A stretch of DNA of 64,000 nt from positions 248,001-312,000 of the forward strand of contig NZ_AZUK01000002.1 of NCBI RefSeq assembly GCF_000527035.1, written 5' to 3'. The notes below the pieces were generated by a model, which was given only the letters and a program-made list of their open reading frames with translations, had not been told where the DNA came from and did not search any database. This DNA comes from Tolumonas lignilytica (GTDB taxonomy: Bacteria > Pseudomonadota > Gammaproteobacteria > Enterobacterales > Aeromonadaceae). Of this stretch, positions 9,290 through 17,367 are shown one piece after another (the stretch's first letter is position 1; each line of letters begins with the position of its first letter). The position numbers and the translations under genes are program-made.

Positions 9290-10832
9290 CTTGTAACTCC
9301 AGTTGATTCAAGGCGTGTTGTTGGCTGGCCAGAAAACGGCAGAGGCGTTCATTATCAGAATTGCGTAATTCAGCCGGTGTGCCTGCGGCGGTGATTTCAC
9401 CCTGTTCCATAAAAATAACGCGATCAGAAACTTTAAAGGCAAACTGCATTTCGTGAGTCACGATCACCATCGTCATGCCTTCGTTGGCTAGGTTTTCGAT
9501 GACTTTCAATACTTCTCCAACTAATTCAGGATCGAGCGCTGAAGTTGGTTCATCAAACAACATGATGGCCGGTTTCATTGCCAGAGCACGGGCAATCGCG
9601 ACGCGTTGTTGTTGTCCGCCCGACAGTTGATGCGGATATTGATGGGCATGAGCAAGCAGGCCGACCTTATCAAGTAACGCTAATGCGAATTGGCGAATAT
9701 CTTTCTCTGAACCACGATTGTGATAGGCCGGTGCCAGCATGATATTTTCTAAAGCTGTTTTATGTGGGAAGAGGTAAAAACCTTGGAAAACCATACCGAT
9801 GCGTTCGATATGCTCGTAGTAGTGTTCATCGGGGCGACCATTTGTTGTTGGATGTAGGAAGGATTTTTCCTGCATACGGATCTGACCATCACTGAGCATT
9901 TCCATGCCATTCATGGTGCGGATCAGTGTTGTTTTGCCTGAGCCTGAAGGCCCAATCACTGAAATCACTTCACCAGCTTTGACTTGTAGATTGATGCCTT
10001 TCAAAACTTCTTTACTGCCGTAAGATTTGCGAACATTTCTCGCATCTAAAATCGCTTTGGTTTGTGGTGACGGCGCACTTCTTTGTGCTTTGACCGGTGG
10101 TGTAATTGAAATAGAGCGAGCGAGTCGAACCTCATGTTCAGCTGTTGGTTTTGCCACGCGTTTGCTTACATCAAAATACTGTTCTAACCAGTGAATCAAG
10201 CGATCAAACACGGTGACGATTAAGACGTAGTAACAAGCGACGGCTAACAAGGTCTCCATTACTTTAAAGTTTTGCGTGTAAAGGCGCTGACCTACCATCA
10301 AGATTTCCGCCAATGAAATCACGGAGACCAACGATGTTAATTTAACGATGGTGACAAATTCATTTGCTAGTGAAGGCAGTGCAATTTTGAAAGCCTGTGG
10401 AATGATGATCAGACGCTGAATGCCGACAAAACGCATGCCGAGTGCTCGGCCTGCTTCGGTTTGTCCTTTATGAACGGATAACAAACCTCCGCGATGAATT
10501 TCGGCAATATAAGCCGATTCACTTAAGATCATCGCCAGTAAGCCCGCTGTGAAGGGCGATGACAGAAAATCTGAACTCGCAGGAATAAACTGCGGCACGT
10601 TATATATAAAAATGATTAAAACCAGCAGCGGTAAACTGCGGAACAGCCAGATATAGGTGCCCGATAACCAACTGAGTGCACGGTAATGGGATTGTTTCGC
10701 TAGCGCCAATACCATACCGAAAATGATACCGCCAACCCAAGTGGCGACGCTCAGTTCGACGACCAGCAGAGATGCATCCCAGAAATCCTGATTTTTAAAC
10801 AGGCTGAGCAGATAGGGCCAGTCAAATTCCAT
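9273..10832 (-). CDS. Polar amino-acid ABC transporter, fused permease and ATPase
   Basis: One polypeptide joins a GlnP/HisM-type permease (residues about 1-225) to a GlnQ/HisP-type ATPase (about 265-519), two functions usually on separate genes. The permease carries the EAA-like loop EAGRALGM; the ATPase has Walker [10 protein letters not shown], signature LSGGQQQR and Walker [16 protein letters not shown] place the start at ATG 10832 (MEFDWPYLL), preceded by AAGGAACGGA; the longer frame to 10883 reads through the intercistronic hairpin. With a single permease gene the transporter should be a homodimer of the fusion. It serves the binding protein encoded just upstream. Substrate unknown, presumably a polar amino acid or derivative. 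Confidence 0.9.
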   Translation of the reverse strand: MEFDWPYLLSLFKNQDFWDASLLVVELSVATWVGGIIFGMVLALAKQSHYRALSWLSGTYIWLFRSLPLLVLIIFIYNVPQFIPASSDFLSSPFTAGLLAMILSESAYIAEIHRGGLLSVHKGQTEAGRALGMRFVGIQRLIIIPQAFKIALPSLANEFVTIVKLTSLVSVISLAEILMVGQRLYTQNFKVMETLLAVACYYVLIVTVFDRLIHWLEQYFDVSKRVAKPTAEHEVRLARSISITPPVKAQRSAPSPQTKAILDARNVRKSYGSKEVLKGINLQVKAGEVISVIGPSGSGKTTLIRTMNGMEMLSDGQIRMQEKSFLHPTTNGRPDEHYYEHIERIGMVFQGFYLFPHKTALENIMLAPAYHNRGSEKDIRQFALALLDKVGLLAHAHQYPHQLSGGQQQRVAIARALAMKPAIMLFDEPTSALDPELVGEVLKVIENLANEGMTMVIVTHEMQFAFKVSDRVIFMEQGEITAAGTPAELRNSDNERLCRFLASQQHALNQLELQDVSAA

Positions 10833-10855
10833 AGTTCCGTTCCTTTTGCTTGGCG

Positions 10856-10876
10856 GCCCCTCATGAATCGAGGGGC
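10856..10876 (-). promoter_or_regulatory. Intercistronic hairpin between binding protein and permease-ATPase genes
   Basis: Seven-pair GC-rich stem (10856-10862 with 10870-10876) and a 7-nt loop, not followed by T residues in the minus direction. Such hairpins after a binding-protein gene stabilise the upstream mRNA and set a higher level of binding protein than of membrane subunit. Confidence 0.6.
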
Positions 10877-10893
10877 TTTTCACGAGAGATGAC

Positions 10894-11715
10894 TTATAGC
10901 GTGCCGTTTAATGCGGCGGTAATTTCTGCTTCGCTAGGTGTTGCGACGCTGTATTTCGCTAATAAGGATTTATATTCCGGTGTTGTTTCTGCTTTGCTGA
11001 TCGCTGACTTCAGTGACTGAGCTAATTCGGTATTGCCTTTTTTCACGGCCAGACCGACAACCACTGGGTAAATGATGTTGCTGGTTAATGTGAGCTTACC
11101 GGATTTGTCTGCTGCAGCTTTTGCCACACCAGCATCTTCAAACTGAGCGTCTACTGCATGAGATAAAACGGCCTGACTGGCTTCAGGGGAAGTTGGAAAT
11201 TCACGAACATCAATCGCGGCTAACCCCTGTTTTGCACAGTAGGTTTCAGAGACTATTTTTAATTTACTGATCCAGGCTGCGCTTTGAATGGAGCTCACTT
11301 TCTTACCGCATAACTCTTCTGGTTTTTGAGGTTTGAAACTGCCACCTTTCAGTGCGAGTAAAACACCGCCGGTTGTCATATAAGGGATATATTCGATCTG
11401 TTTCGCTCGCTCAGGTGTGACGTAAAGGGTGGATGCAATCACGTCAAACTGCTTCAGGTTGACGCCCATGATCAAGTTGGCAAAACGTGTATCCATGAAG
11501 GTTGGTGTTGCTGACATCTCTTTTGTAATCAAACGCATAAACTCAGCATCAAAACCTGCCGCGTCTTTACCGTCTAAGTAGTTATAGGGTGGGTAAGTTA
11601 AATCTGTGCCGATTTTTAGCGTTTCAGTGGCAGACGCTGATTGACTCATTAGTGCAACAAAACCGATCGCAGCAAGGCTGGTGATTGAGTGTTTCATTAA
11701 ACGCATTCCTTTCAT
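10894..11715 (-). CDS. Polar amino-acid ABC transporter periplasmic binding protein
   Basis: Secreted solute-binding protein of the cluster-3 (HisJ/GlnH) type, about 270 residues. Signal peptide to about residue 29 (ends QSASATET), then [26 protein letters not shown], the family's opening motif, and [17 protein letters not shown] in the ligand cleft. Two cysteines (CGKK and TYCAKQ) may form a disulfide. Start taken at 11715 with GGGAG 8 bp upstream; an internal ATG at 11697 with its own AAAGGA is an equal alternative that gives a shorter, more typical signal peptide. First gene of the operon leading to the permease-ATPase, GntR and DUF1989 genes. Confidence 0.9.
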   Translation of the reverse strand: MKGMRLMKHSITSLAAIGFVALMSQSASATETLKIGTDLTYPPYNYLDGKDAAGFDAEFMRLITKEMSATPTFMDTRFANLIMGVNLKQFDVIASTLYVTPERAKQIEYIPYMTTGGVLLALKGGSFKPQKPEELCGKKVSSIQSAAWISKLKIVSETYCAKQGLAAIDVREFPTSPEASQAVLSHAVDAQFEDAGVAKAAADKSGKLTLTSNIIYPVVVGLAVKKGNTELAQSLKSAISKAETTPEYKSLLAKYSVATPSEAEITAALNGTL

Positions 11716-11803
11716 AATATGACTCCCTTCGATGAATGAGATTGTTCAACAATCAAATATCAATAGATGTGCCATTTTTAAAATAATGAGCAAAATGAAG
11801 GGT

Positions 11804-11829
11804 GTGAGCGCAGTGGATACTGTTCTCAC
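11804..11829. promoter_or_regulatory. Interrupted palindrome upstream of the amino-acid transporter operon
   Basis: Nested dyad: GTGAG / CTCAC arms (804-808, 825-829) enclosing CAGT / ACTG (811-814, 819-822) around a 4-nt centre. It lies about 90 bp upstream of the binding-protein start; candidate operator for the GntR or MarR-like regulator. Confidence 0.4.
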
Positions 11830-11870
11830 GAGATCAAAGCGCTAGAAAAAAGAGTTATTTTGTTAAAAAT

Positions 11871-11886
11871 TGGTGCAATTGCACCA
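11871..11886. promoter_or_regulatory. Perfect 16-bp palindrome TGGTGCAATTGCACCA
   Basis: Perfect dyad located 12 bp beyond the end of the MarR-like gene and about 156 bp upstream of the transporter operon. The TGGT...ACCA ends recall FadR-group operators. Half-sites face the opposite way to NtrC sites, so NtrC is unlikely. Confidence 0.5.
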
Positions 11887-11897
11887 GTGGTGGGATT

Positions 11898-12410
11898 TTA
11901 AAGTGATGCACCGGCACGAGCGGCCTGATCATAAACACCTGCCAGCATGCGTAAGAGTTGGGCGGTATTTCCAATATCTTCATTGCTGATACCTGTCTCT
12001 AATAAGATCTCGATCAGGCAACGTTCACGTATCTCACGATATCGCTGACATAAAGCGACGCCAGACTCGGTGGCAGAGAAATAGACTTCTTTGCCGATTT
12101 TCTCACTGGAGAGATAATCCATTTTTACTAACTTCTTCAATGCATAAGACGCAATATGGGTATCTTCAATATTCAAAACAAAGCAAATATCAGCCAGTTT
12201 CTTTGCAGTGGCTCTGTGTGTAACATGGTGAATTAATTGAACTTCAAGTGATGTCATCTCTTTTTCACCGGCTGCAGACATACAGCGAATCATCCAGCGG
12301 TTGAAGGCGTTATGTAACACCGTCAGACCAAATTCAAACTCCGACAGCTCTCCGGCTCGCTCTGAAACCAGATGTGAAGACGAGACAATTTTAATGTTCT
12401 GCTCTGCCAT
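11898..12410 (-). CDS. MarR-like winged-helix regulator
   Basis: Predicted DNA-binding protein of 170 residues with a MarR-type winged helix (about 35-125: MTSLEVQLIHHVTHRATAKKLADICF then LVKMDYLSSEKIGKEVYFSATESG, the recognition helix and wing). Similar proteins are commonly found next to nitrogen-compound transport genes. Start chosen at ATG 12410, with AAGGAG a few bases upstream; the longer frame to 12449 would run through a palindrome. It is divergent from pxpBCA and upstream of, and codirectional with, the amino-acid transporter operon, so it could control either. The 13-bp dyad at 12434-12446 suggests autoregulation. Confidence 0.8.
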   Translation of the reverse strand: MAEQNIKIVSSSHLVSERAGELSEFEFGLTVLHNAFNRWMIRCMSAAGEKEMTSLEVQLIHHVTHRATAKKLADICFVLNIEDTHIASYALKKLVKMDYLSSEKIGKEVYFSATESGVALCQRYREIRERCLIEILLETGISNEDIGNTAQLLRMLAGVYDQAARAGASL

Positions 12411-12433
12411 AACGACTCCTTCCGTTGATGTCT

Positions 12434-12446
12434 CAGTGTAACACTG
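12434..12446. promoter_or_regulatory. Palindrome in the MarR-like / pxpB divergent promoter region
   Basis: Perfect dyad CAGTGT-A-ACACTG, 24 bp upstream of the MarR-like start codon, in the 180-bp divergent region with pxpB. A likely autoregulatory operator by position. Confidence 0.45.
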
Positions 12447-12590
12447 CATCGGTTGACTCTTTGTACTTTATATCTGTCGGCGTATGCTTTGATGTGATTA
12501 TATCTATAAATTATCGATAAAATGTAATTGTGGCCTCGAAATTGCCTTTTCTGTTTGAAAAGGCTGTATTGCAACAGCGGAGGATCAGAA

Positions 12591-13253
12591 TTGAAAAAAG
12601 AATCCGTCCAAATCTATTGGGTGAATGAACAAGCCATCACGATCCAGGCTCCAGCGCCCGTATCGTTAGAACAACAGCAGCGCATGTGGGCATTGGGTGC
12701 TTCTTTTCAGGCCAGAGATGGCATCACCGAAATTGTACCGGGCATGAATAATCTGACGCTGGCATTTGATGAGTCGCGGGTGGATGGCGAGTGCTTGATG
12801 CATGAATTGCAGCAAGGCTGGTGCACTATCAATGTTTCTGCTCAGTCTGGTCGACTGGTGGAGATTCCAGTGCGTTACGGAGGCGAGTGGGGGCCTGATC
12901 TGGCGGATATCGCTGCTCATACCGGATTGAATGTGGATGAGATTATTCGTATTCACAGTGAAGCTGAATACACCGTGTTTTTTATTGGATTTCAGCCGGG
13001 TTTTGCTTATTTAGGTGGTATGCCAGTAGAACTCACAACACCACGCCGTTCGTCACCAAGACAAGCTGTACCGGCTGGTTCAGTTGCTATTGGTGGCGCT
13101 CAGACGGGAATTTATCCAAAAACATCTCCGGGTGGATGGCAGATCCTAGGTCATACCGATGTCGTGTTGTTTGATCCGTCGAGAGATGAACCATCACTGT
13201 GGATGCCGGGTGACCGAGTGAAGTTTGTGGTGACGGAGGTGGCTCATGCCTGA
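12591..13253 (+). CDS. pxpB: 5-oxoprolinase subunit PxpB (KipI family)
   Basis: Subunit B of the prokaryotic ATP-dependent 5-oxoprolinase PxpABC, which opens 5-oxo-L-proline to L-glutamate. The 220-residue KipI/allophanate-hydrolase-subunit-1 protein carries the hallmark VFFIGFQPGFAYLGGMP, TPRRSSPRQAVPAGSVAIGG and SPGGWQILGHT segments. Start chosen at TTG 12591 because CGGAGG lies 7 bp upstream and the length then matches the family (about 218); the open frame further upstream (from 12528) has no homology. Overlaps pxpC by 8 bp. Confidence 0.92.
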   Translation: MKKESVQIYWVNEQAITIQAPAPVSLEQQQRMWALGASFQARDGITEIVPGMNNLTLAFDESRVDGECLMHELQQGWCTINVSAQSGRLVEIPVRYGGEWGPDLADIAAHTGLNVDEIIRIHSEAEYTVFFIGFQPGFAYLGGMPVELTTPRRSSPRQAVPAGSVAIGGAQTGIYPKTSPGGWQILGHTDVVLFDPSRDEPSLWMPGDRVKFVVTEVAHA

Positions 13254-14193
13254 CAGCAAACTGATTGAAATTATACAGGCTGGTCCACTTGTGACAGTAC
13301 AGGATTTAGGGCGCTATGGTTCGCGTCATCAGGGTGTCAGCCGTGCCGGAGCGTTAGATGGTTTGTCATTACGGATTGCCAATCGACTGGTCGGGAATGC
13401 TGATGATGCCGCTGGGCTTGAGATGTTATTCGGCAATACGCGAATTCGTTTTTTAAAAGAAATCTGGTTTGCATTGGCGGGGTGTGAATGTTTCGCCACC
13501 TTGAATGGCAAGCCGGTTCATCTGGGCTGGACGAAGCGAGCTCGGGCTGGTGACGAACTCTTCATCAATATGCCCCGCAACGGTTTGTGTGCTTATCTGG
13601 CATTCGATGGTGGCATTGTTGTACCAGTTTTGATGAGCTCTCGGGCAACGGATGTGCAAGGCGGTTTTGGCGGCTGGCAGGGGCGTAAATTACAAAACGG
13701 TGATCTATTACCAATTGGTAAGAAAAATCCGAAACAGCTGAAAACGCGTGGTGTATTACTGCCGGTCCTGAATCAGGTGGTACGTGTGTTAGCTGGCCCG
13801 GAGGCAGAACAATTTGAACCATCGGTCCAGGATGCTTTTTTCTCTCAGGGCTGGAAGATCACGGCAGACAGTAACCGAATGGGATTTCGTCTGGAAGGCG
13901 ACACGCTGCACCGTCGTGAATCGGGTGATCTCCTATCGCATGGTGTTTTCCCTGGCACGATTCAGGTACCACCGAACGGTCAACCAATCATTCTGGCTGC
14001 AGAAGCTCAAGCAACGGGCGGTTATCCACGAATTGCCAGCGTGATTCAATCCGATCTGTGGAAATTAGGGCAATTACGGCCTGGCGCCTTTGTTCATTTC
14101 GAGAAAGTGAGTCTAACTGAGGCTGTGCAAGCGAAACAACAGCAACAACTTTATCTGACCCGCATCTCTCTGGCGTTGTCGGCAAAAACATAG
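13246..14193 (+). CDS. pxpC: 5-oxoprolinase subunit PxpC (KipA family)
   Basis: Subunit C of 5-oxoprolinase, a biotin-dependent-carboxylase-like (KipA / allophanate hydrolase subunit 2) domain of 315 residues that pairs with PxpB. Family motifs: GPLVTVQDLGRYG near the N-terminus, VSRAGALDGLSLRIAN, GCECFATLNG and in the C-terminal half DSNRMGFRLEG with SHGVFPGTIQVPPNGQPI. Translationally coupled to pxpB by overlap and 15 bp before pxpA. Order B-C-A is that of E. coli ybgJKL. Confidence 0.92.
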   Translation: MPDSKLIEIIQAGPLVTVQDLGRYGSRHQGVSRAGALDGLSLRIANRLVGNADDAAGLEMLFGNTRIRFLKEIWFALAGCECFATLNGKPVHLGWTKRARAGDELFINMPRNGLCAYLAFDGGIVVPVLMSSRATDVQGGFGGWQGRKLQNGDLLPIGKKNPKQLKTRGVLLPVLNQVVRVLAGPEAEQFEPSVQDAFFSQGWKITADSNRMGFRLEGDTLHRRESGDLLSHGVFPGTIQVPPNGQPIILAAEAQATGGYPRIASVIQSDLWKLGQLRPGAFVHFEKVSLTEAVQAKQQQQLYLTRISLALSAKT

Positions 14194-14208
14194 ACTAGGG
14201 ATACAGAA

Positions 14209-14979
14209 ATGGCACAAGTTGACTTAAATTGCGATATGGGAGAAAGCTTCGGCGCTTACCAAATGGGCACCGATCTGCAGATTATGCCGCTGGTGAGTTC
14301 GGCCAATATCGCCTGCGGATTTCATGCGGGTGATCCGAGCGTGATGCATAAAACACTGGCGGCTGCAGTTGCACAAGGTGTTGCCATTGGTGCGCATCCG
14401 GGCTTACCTGATTTAGTCGGGTTTGGTCGCCGGAATATGCAGATCACCCCTTTGGACGCCTATGACATGGTGGTGTATCAGGTCGGCGCTTTAGCTGGGT
14501 TTGCAAAGGCCGCAGGTGTGAGTCTGCATCATGTCAAACCGCATGGCGCACTTTATAACATGGCAGCAAAAGATCGTGCATTAGCTGATGCGATTGCTCG
14601 CGCTGTGCGAGATATCGATGCCTCTCTGGTGTTGTATGGCTTGGCTGGCAGCGAACTCATTCGTGCTGGTGAAGCTGCTGGCCTGAAAGTGGCGAGTGAA
14701 GTGTTTGCCGATCGTTCTTATCAGGCTGATGGTTCATTGACACCTCGTTCACATCCAAATGCCCTGCTGGAATCGGATGAAGACGCGGTGAAGCAGGTAC
14801 TGACGATGGTCACGGAAAACCGCGTGAAGGCAGTCACAGGGGAGTGGGTTGAACTTGAAGCAAACACCATCTGTATTCATGGCGATGGTGCACATGCCTT
14901 GAGCTTTGCACACAAAGTGAAAGCAGCGCTGCTACAGGCTGGTGTGGAAATTAAAGCAATGTATGCCTTTCCCACTTGA
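14209..14979 (+). CDS. pxpA: 5-oxoprolinase subunit PxpA (LamB/YcsF family)
   Basis: Subunit A of the 5-oxoprolinase, a TIM-barrel-like LamB/YcsF protein of 256 residues. N-terminal [13 protein letters not shown] and [13 protein letters not shown] carry the conserved Asp, Glu and His; [15 protein letters not shown] and [11 protein letters not shown] are also diagnostic. The stop codon TGA (14977-14979) lies inside the left arm of an ERIC-like repeat, so insertion of the repeat has set or replaced the C-terminus (here YAFPT). Last gene of pxpBCA. Confidence 0.93.
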   Translation: MAQVDLNCDMGESFGAYQMGTDLQIMPLVSSANIACGFHAGDPSVMHKTLAAAVAQGVAIGAHPGLPDLVGFGRRNMQITPLDAYDMVVYQVGALAGFAKAAGVSLHHVKPHGALYNMAAKDRALADAIARAVRDIDASLVLYGLAGSELIRAGEAAGLKVASEVFADRSYQADGSLTPRSHPNALLESDEDAVKQVLTMVTENRVKAVTGEWVELEANTICIHGDGAHALSFAHKVKAALLQAGVEIKAMYAFPT

Positions 14980-15074
14980 AGTCGCAACGGAGCTGGCAGC
15001 GTTCATTCCCCCAATTACATAGTTTATTTATGCTCATGGGGTCTCTTCACTTGCCACCCCCTGCGGCTCCAAGT
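14974..15074. repeat. ERIC-like intergenic palindromic repeat
   Basis: About 101 bp with imperfect terminal inverted arms (14974-14986 and 15062-15074, 10 of 12 compared positions pairing) and an inner GGGG...CCCC arrangement. The core closely resembles enterobacterial ERIC/IRU elements: a stretch like the complement of primer ERIC2 (CGTTCATTCCCCCAATTACA) followed by one like ERIC1R (ATGCTCATGGGG...TTCAC). It sits between convergent pxpA and the deiminase gene and contains the pxpA stop codon. I saw no second copy in the window. Confidence 0.75.
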
Positions 15075-15173
15075 TGTTTGGGGATGGTTCAATTGAGAGC
15101 AATCATGAGTGGGTCATCATCGCTTTCATCATCTTCTCGACTCTAGTGTTTGCGCAAGTAGCACAGTCGATAT

Positions 15174-16076
15174 TTAGTCACGACGAAGTGGCTGGCACAT
15201 GCAATGTACGCCGCCGCCACCTTTGGTGATCATATTGATATCCGGGTCAAAAACGGTGAGCCCGTGTGCAAGGCACTGCTCTTTTAAGGTTTTACTTTCT
15301 GCGGGTAACAGCACGCGCTCGTTACCCAAAGAAACGATATTGCAACCCAGTTCCATCGCATCTTTATAGGGCACATCGATGAAGTCGATATTTTTTTGCT
15401 TCAGCCAAGCGAGCACATCATCGGGTAATACAGCAGAACAGACTGCGGCTAGCTTATCGGCCACCATGACGCATTGCACATCCATATGCAGGAAGTGTGG
15501 GTCAAAGCGGCCAATTTTAAATTCCCAGCCCTCTTTTTCAAACCAGCCCTTAACTTGTTCGGCTCCCGCGAGACTGGTGCGTTCTCCAGAGCAACCGCAC
15601 AGCACTGCACCGGGCTCAATCAACATAAAATCGCCGCCTTCAAAAGTGCCGGCGCTGACCACATCAAAAATAGGGATCTCTTTTTCGCGATAAAAATTCA
15701 GCACCGAAATCCATTCTGCCCGACGCCATGGGCTATACATTTGACTGATAATCGGCCCCCAAGGGGTCATTACCGATGAGTCGCGTGCATAAATCGAATA
15801 GGGTTGATCAGCCTGTGCCGGAAGAATATGCACATTCACATCGGCCTGACGATAAACATCAAGCATCTCTTGATATTGCGCTTTGGCAACCGCAGTATCA
15901 AATTGCACACCATCGCGCATATGCCGACGAGAGGTAGCATTACCATCGCGCCATGAGAAATGATCAATCGAGCCGACTAACACATCACGTAATACGCCAG
16001 TTTCTGAGTTGATTCCCCACTCTTTAAGAGTCGGTGTTCCACCGTTTATCTGTCTTGATTGTAAAAATCCGTTCAT
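15174..16076 (-). CDS. Guanidino-group deiminase/amidinotransferase-fold hydrolase
   Basis: Member of the guanidine-modifying enzyme superfamily (arginine deiminase, DDAH, amidinotransferase), 300 residues. Visible catalytic set: Asp99 (YARDSS), EGGD at 146-149, His197 in FLHMDVQ, and the nucleophile region GGGGVHCMC with Cys292. These predict Cys-mediated attack on a guanidinium carbon to give a ureido product plus ammonia. Because the next gene encodes an N-carbamoyl-acid amidohydrolase, a deiminase role (guanidino acid to ureido acid) fits better than amidino transfer. It lacks the arginine deiminase domain length (about 400), so arginine is not the obvious substrate. Last gene of the operon, 13 bp after the amidohydrolase. 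Confidence 0.8.
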   Translation of the reverse strand: MNGFLQSRQINGGTPTLKEWGINSETGVLRDVLVGSIDHFSWRDGNATSRRHMRDGVQFDTAVAKAQYQEMLDVYRQADVNVHILPAQADQPYSIYARDSSVMTPWGPIISQMYSPWRRAEWISVLNFYREKEIPIFDVVSAGTFEGGDFMLIEPGAVLCGCSGERTSLAGAEQVKGWFEKEGWEFKIGRFDPHFLHMDVQCVMVADKLAAVCSAVLPDDVLAWLKQKNIDFIDVPYKDAMELGCNIVSLGNERVLLPAESKTLKEQCLAHGLTVFDPDINMITKGGGGVHCMCQPLRRD

Positions 16077-16089
16077 AAAAACATCCTTT

Positions 16090-17331
16090 TTAATAAGTCG
16101 ATGCAGCGGTTAAATTGAGTAGTGCATGCAGTAATACATTCGCGCCAGCGGTCAGTTGCTCAGGAGAGGCATATTCGGCTTCGTTGTGAGAGACCCCGTT
16201 GCGGCAGGGGATGAAAATCATGCCAACGGGGGCAATGCGAGAAAGGTAAACTGAATCATGTCCTGCACCCGACACCATCGATAGCGAGCGATAGTTGAGC
16301 TTATGAGTTGCGTTTTCAATCGCCTCAATGCACCGAGCATTAAAATGCACCGCAGGCGATCGCCAGACAGGCAATACATCAATTGATACATCGCCAGTTA
16401 GCTGCTGGCAGAGAGTATAAAAATCAGCAGTCATCGCTTCTAATTGCAATTGATCTGGGTGGCGTAAATCGACAGAAAAAATCATCTGGGAAGGCACCGT
16501 GTTTCTTGCGCCAGGCAAGGCTTTGATATCCCCAATCGTTAAGCGAGCATGTTCTCCATAGCGTTCTGTTAGCGCATAAAGCTTATTGAGTAGCGTAGCG
16601 CCAACTAATACCGGATCTCGTCGCATCGCCATCGGTGTTGGTCCAGCATGCGTGGTTTCGCCGGTGATGGTGACATCAAACCAGTTCATACCTTGCACAC
16701 CCGTTACGATGCCGATTTGTAAATCTTTCGATTCCAATATGGGCCCTTGCTCGATGTGCAGTTCTAATGCGGCAAAAATAGGGAAGGGCTGGCAGGGGGT
16801 GTCGCCCAACTGCTGTGAAGAAACCAACGCGTCATAAACAGTAACACCCGATTTATCGCGAGATTGATAGATATCGGCTTGTTCCAGTGCACCACAAAAA
16901 ACGCCAGAACCCATCATGGCGGGCGCAAAACGAGCACCCTCTTCGTTGGTCCAAACGGCAATTTCCAGAGGGTGTTGTGTGGTGATATTGGCATCGTGCA
17001 GTGTTGCGATGACTTCCAGCGCCGCCAACACACCATAAACACCATCAAAATGGCCGCCAGTGGGCTGGGTGTCGAGATGTGAACTCATCAAAATAGGGGA
17101 AAGTGAATTATCGGAACCAGACCAACGAACGAACAGATTTCCCATCGTATCTCGACGCGCTGCGCCACCAAGCTGGTGACACCAATCGAGAAAGAGTTGT
17201 CGCCCACGTTGGTCTTCTTCGGTCAAGGCTTGGCGGTTACTGCCACCTTTCGAGGTCATTCCAATATCGGCCATTGCAGCGATAAATTGCACTAAACGAG
17301 TTTGGTTAATACTTAATTGCGATAACGTCAT
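16090..17331 (-). CDS. M20-family N-carbamoyl-amino-acid / ureido-acid amidohydrolase
   Basis: Zn/Mn-dependent amidohydrolase of the allantoate amidohydrolase, beta-ureidopropionase and L-N-carbamoylase group, 413 residues. Metal ligands are seen in SSHLDTQPTGGHFDGVYG (His85, Asp96) and WTNEEGARFAPAMMGSGVF (Glu130/131), plus ALELHIEQGP and the C-terminal GAGHDS motif; the lid domain sits between. Expected reaction: hydrolysis of a ureido (N-carbamoyl) acid to amine, CO2 and ammonia. It directly precedes the deiminase gene. An 18-bp sequence also found before the permease gene lies about 57 bp upstream of its start, inside the 3' end of the aldehyde dehydrogenase gene. Confidence 0.87.
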   Translation of the reverse strand: MTLSQLSINQTRLVQFIAAMADIGMTSKGGSNRQALTEEDQRGRQLFLDWCHQLGGAARRDTMGNLFVRWSGSDNSLSPILMSSHLDTQPTGGHFDGVYGVLAALEVIATLHDANITTQHPLEIAVWTNEEGARFAPAMMGSGVFCGALEQADIYQSRDKSGVTVYDALVSSQQLGDTPCQPFPIFAALELHIEQGPILESKDLQIGIVTGVQGMNWFDVTITGETTHAGPTPMAMRRDPVLVGATLLNKLYALTERYGEHARLTIGDIKALPGARNTVPSQMIFSVDLRHPDQLQLEAMTADFYTLCQQLTGDVSIDVLPVWRSPAVHFNARCIEAIENATHKLNYRSLSMVSGAGHDSVYLSRIAPVGMIFIPCRNGVSHNEAEYASPEQLTAGANVLLHALLNLTAASTY

Positions 17332-17367
17332 GATGCGCTCATCGTGGGGATCATGACGTGATGCTAA

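Noticed and set aside
11871-11886. Palindrome as an NtrC site or sigma-54 promoter
   Set aside because: Half-sites face outward compared with NtrC boxes, and the GG to GC spacing is 7 instead of 10.
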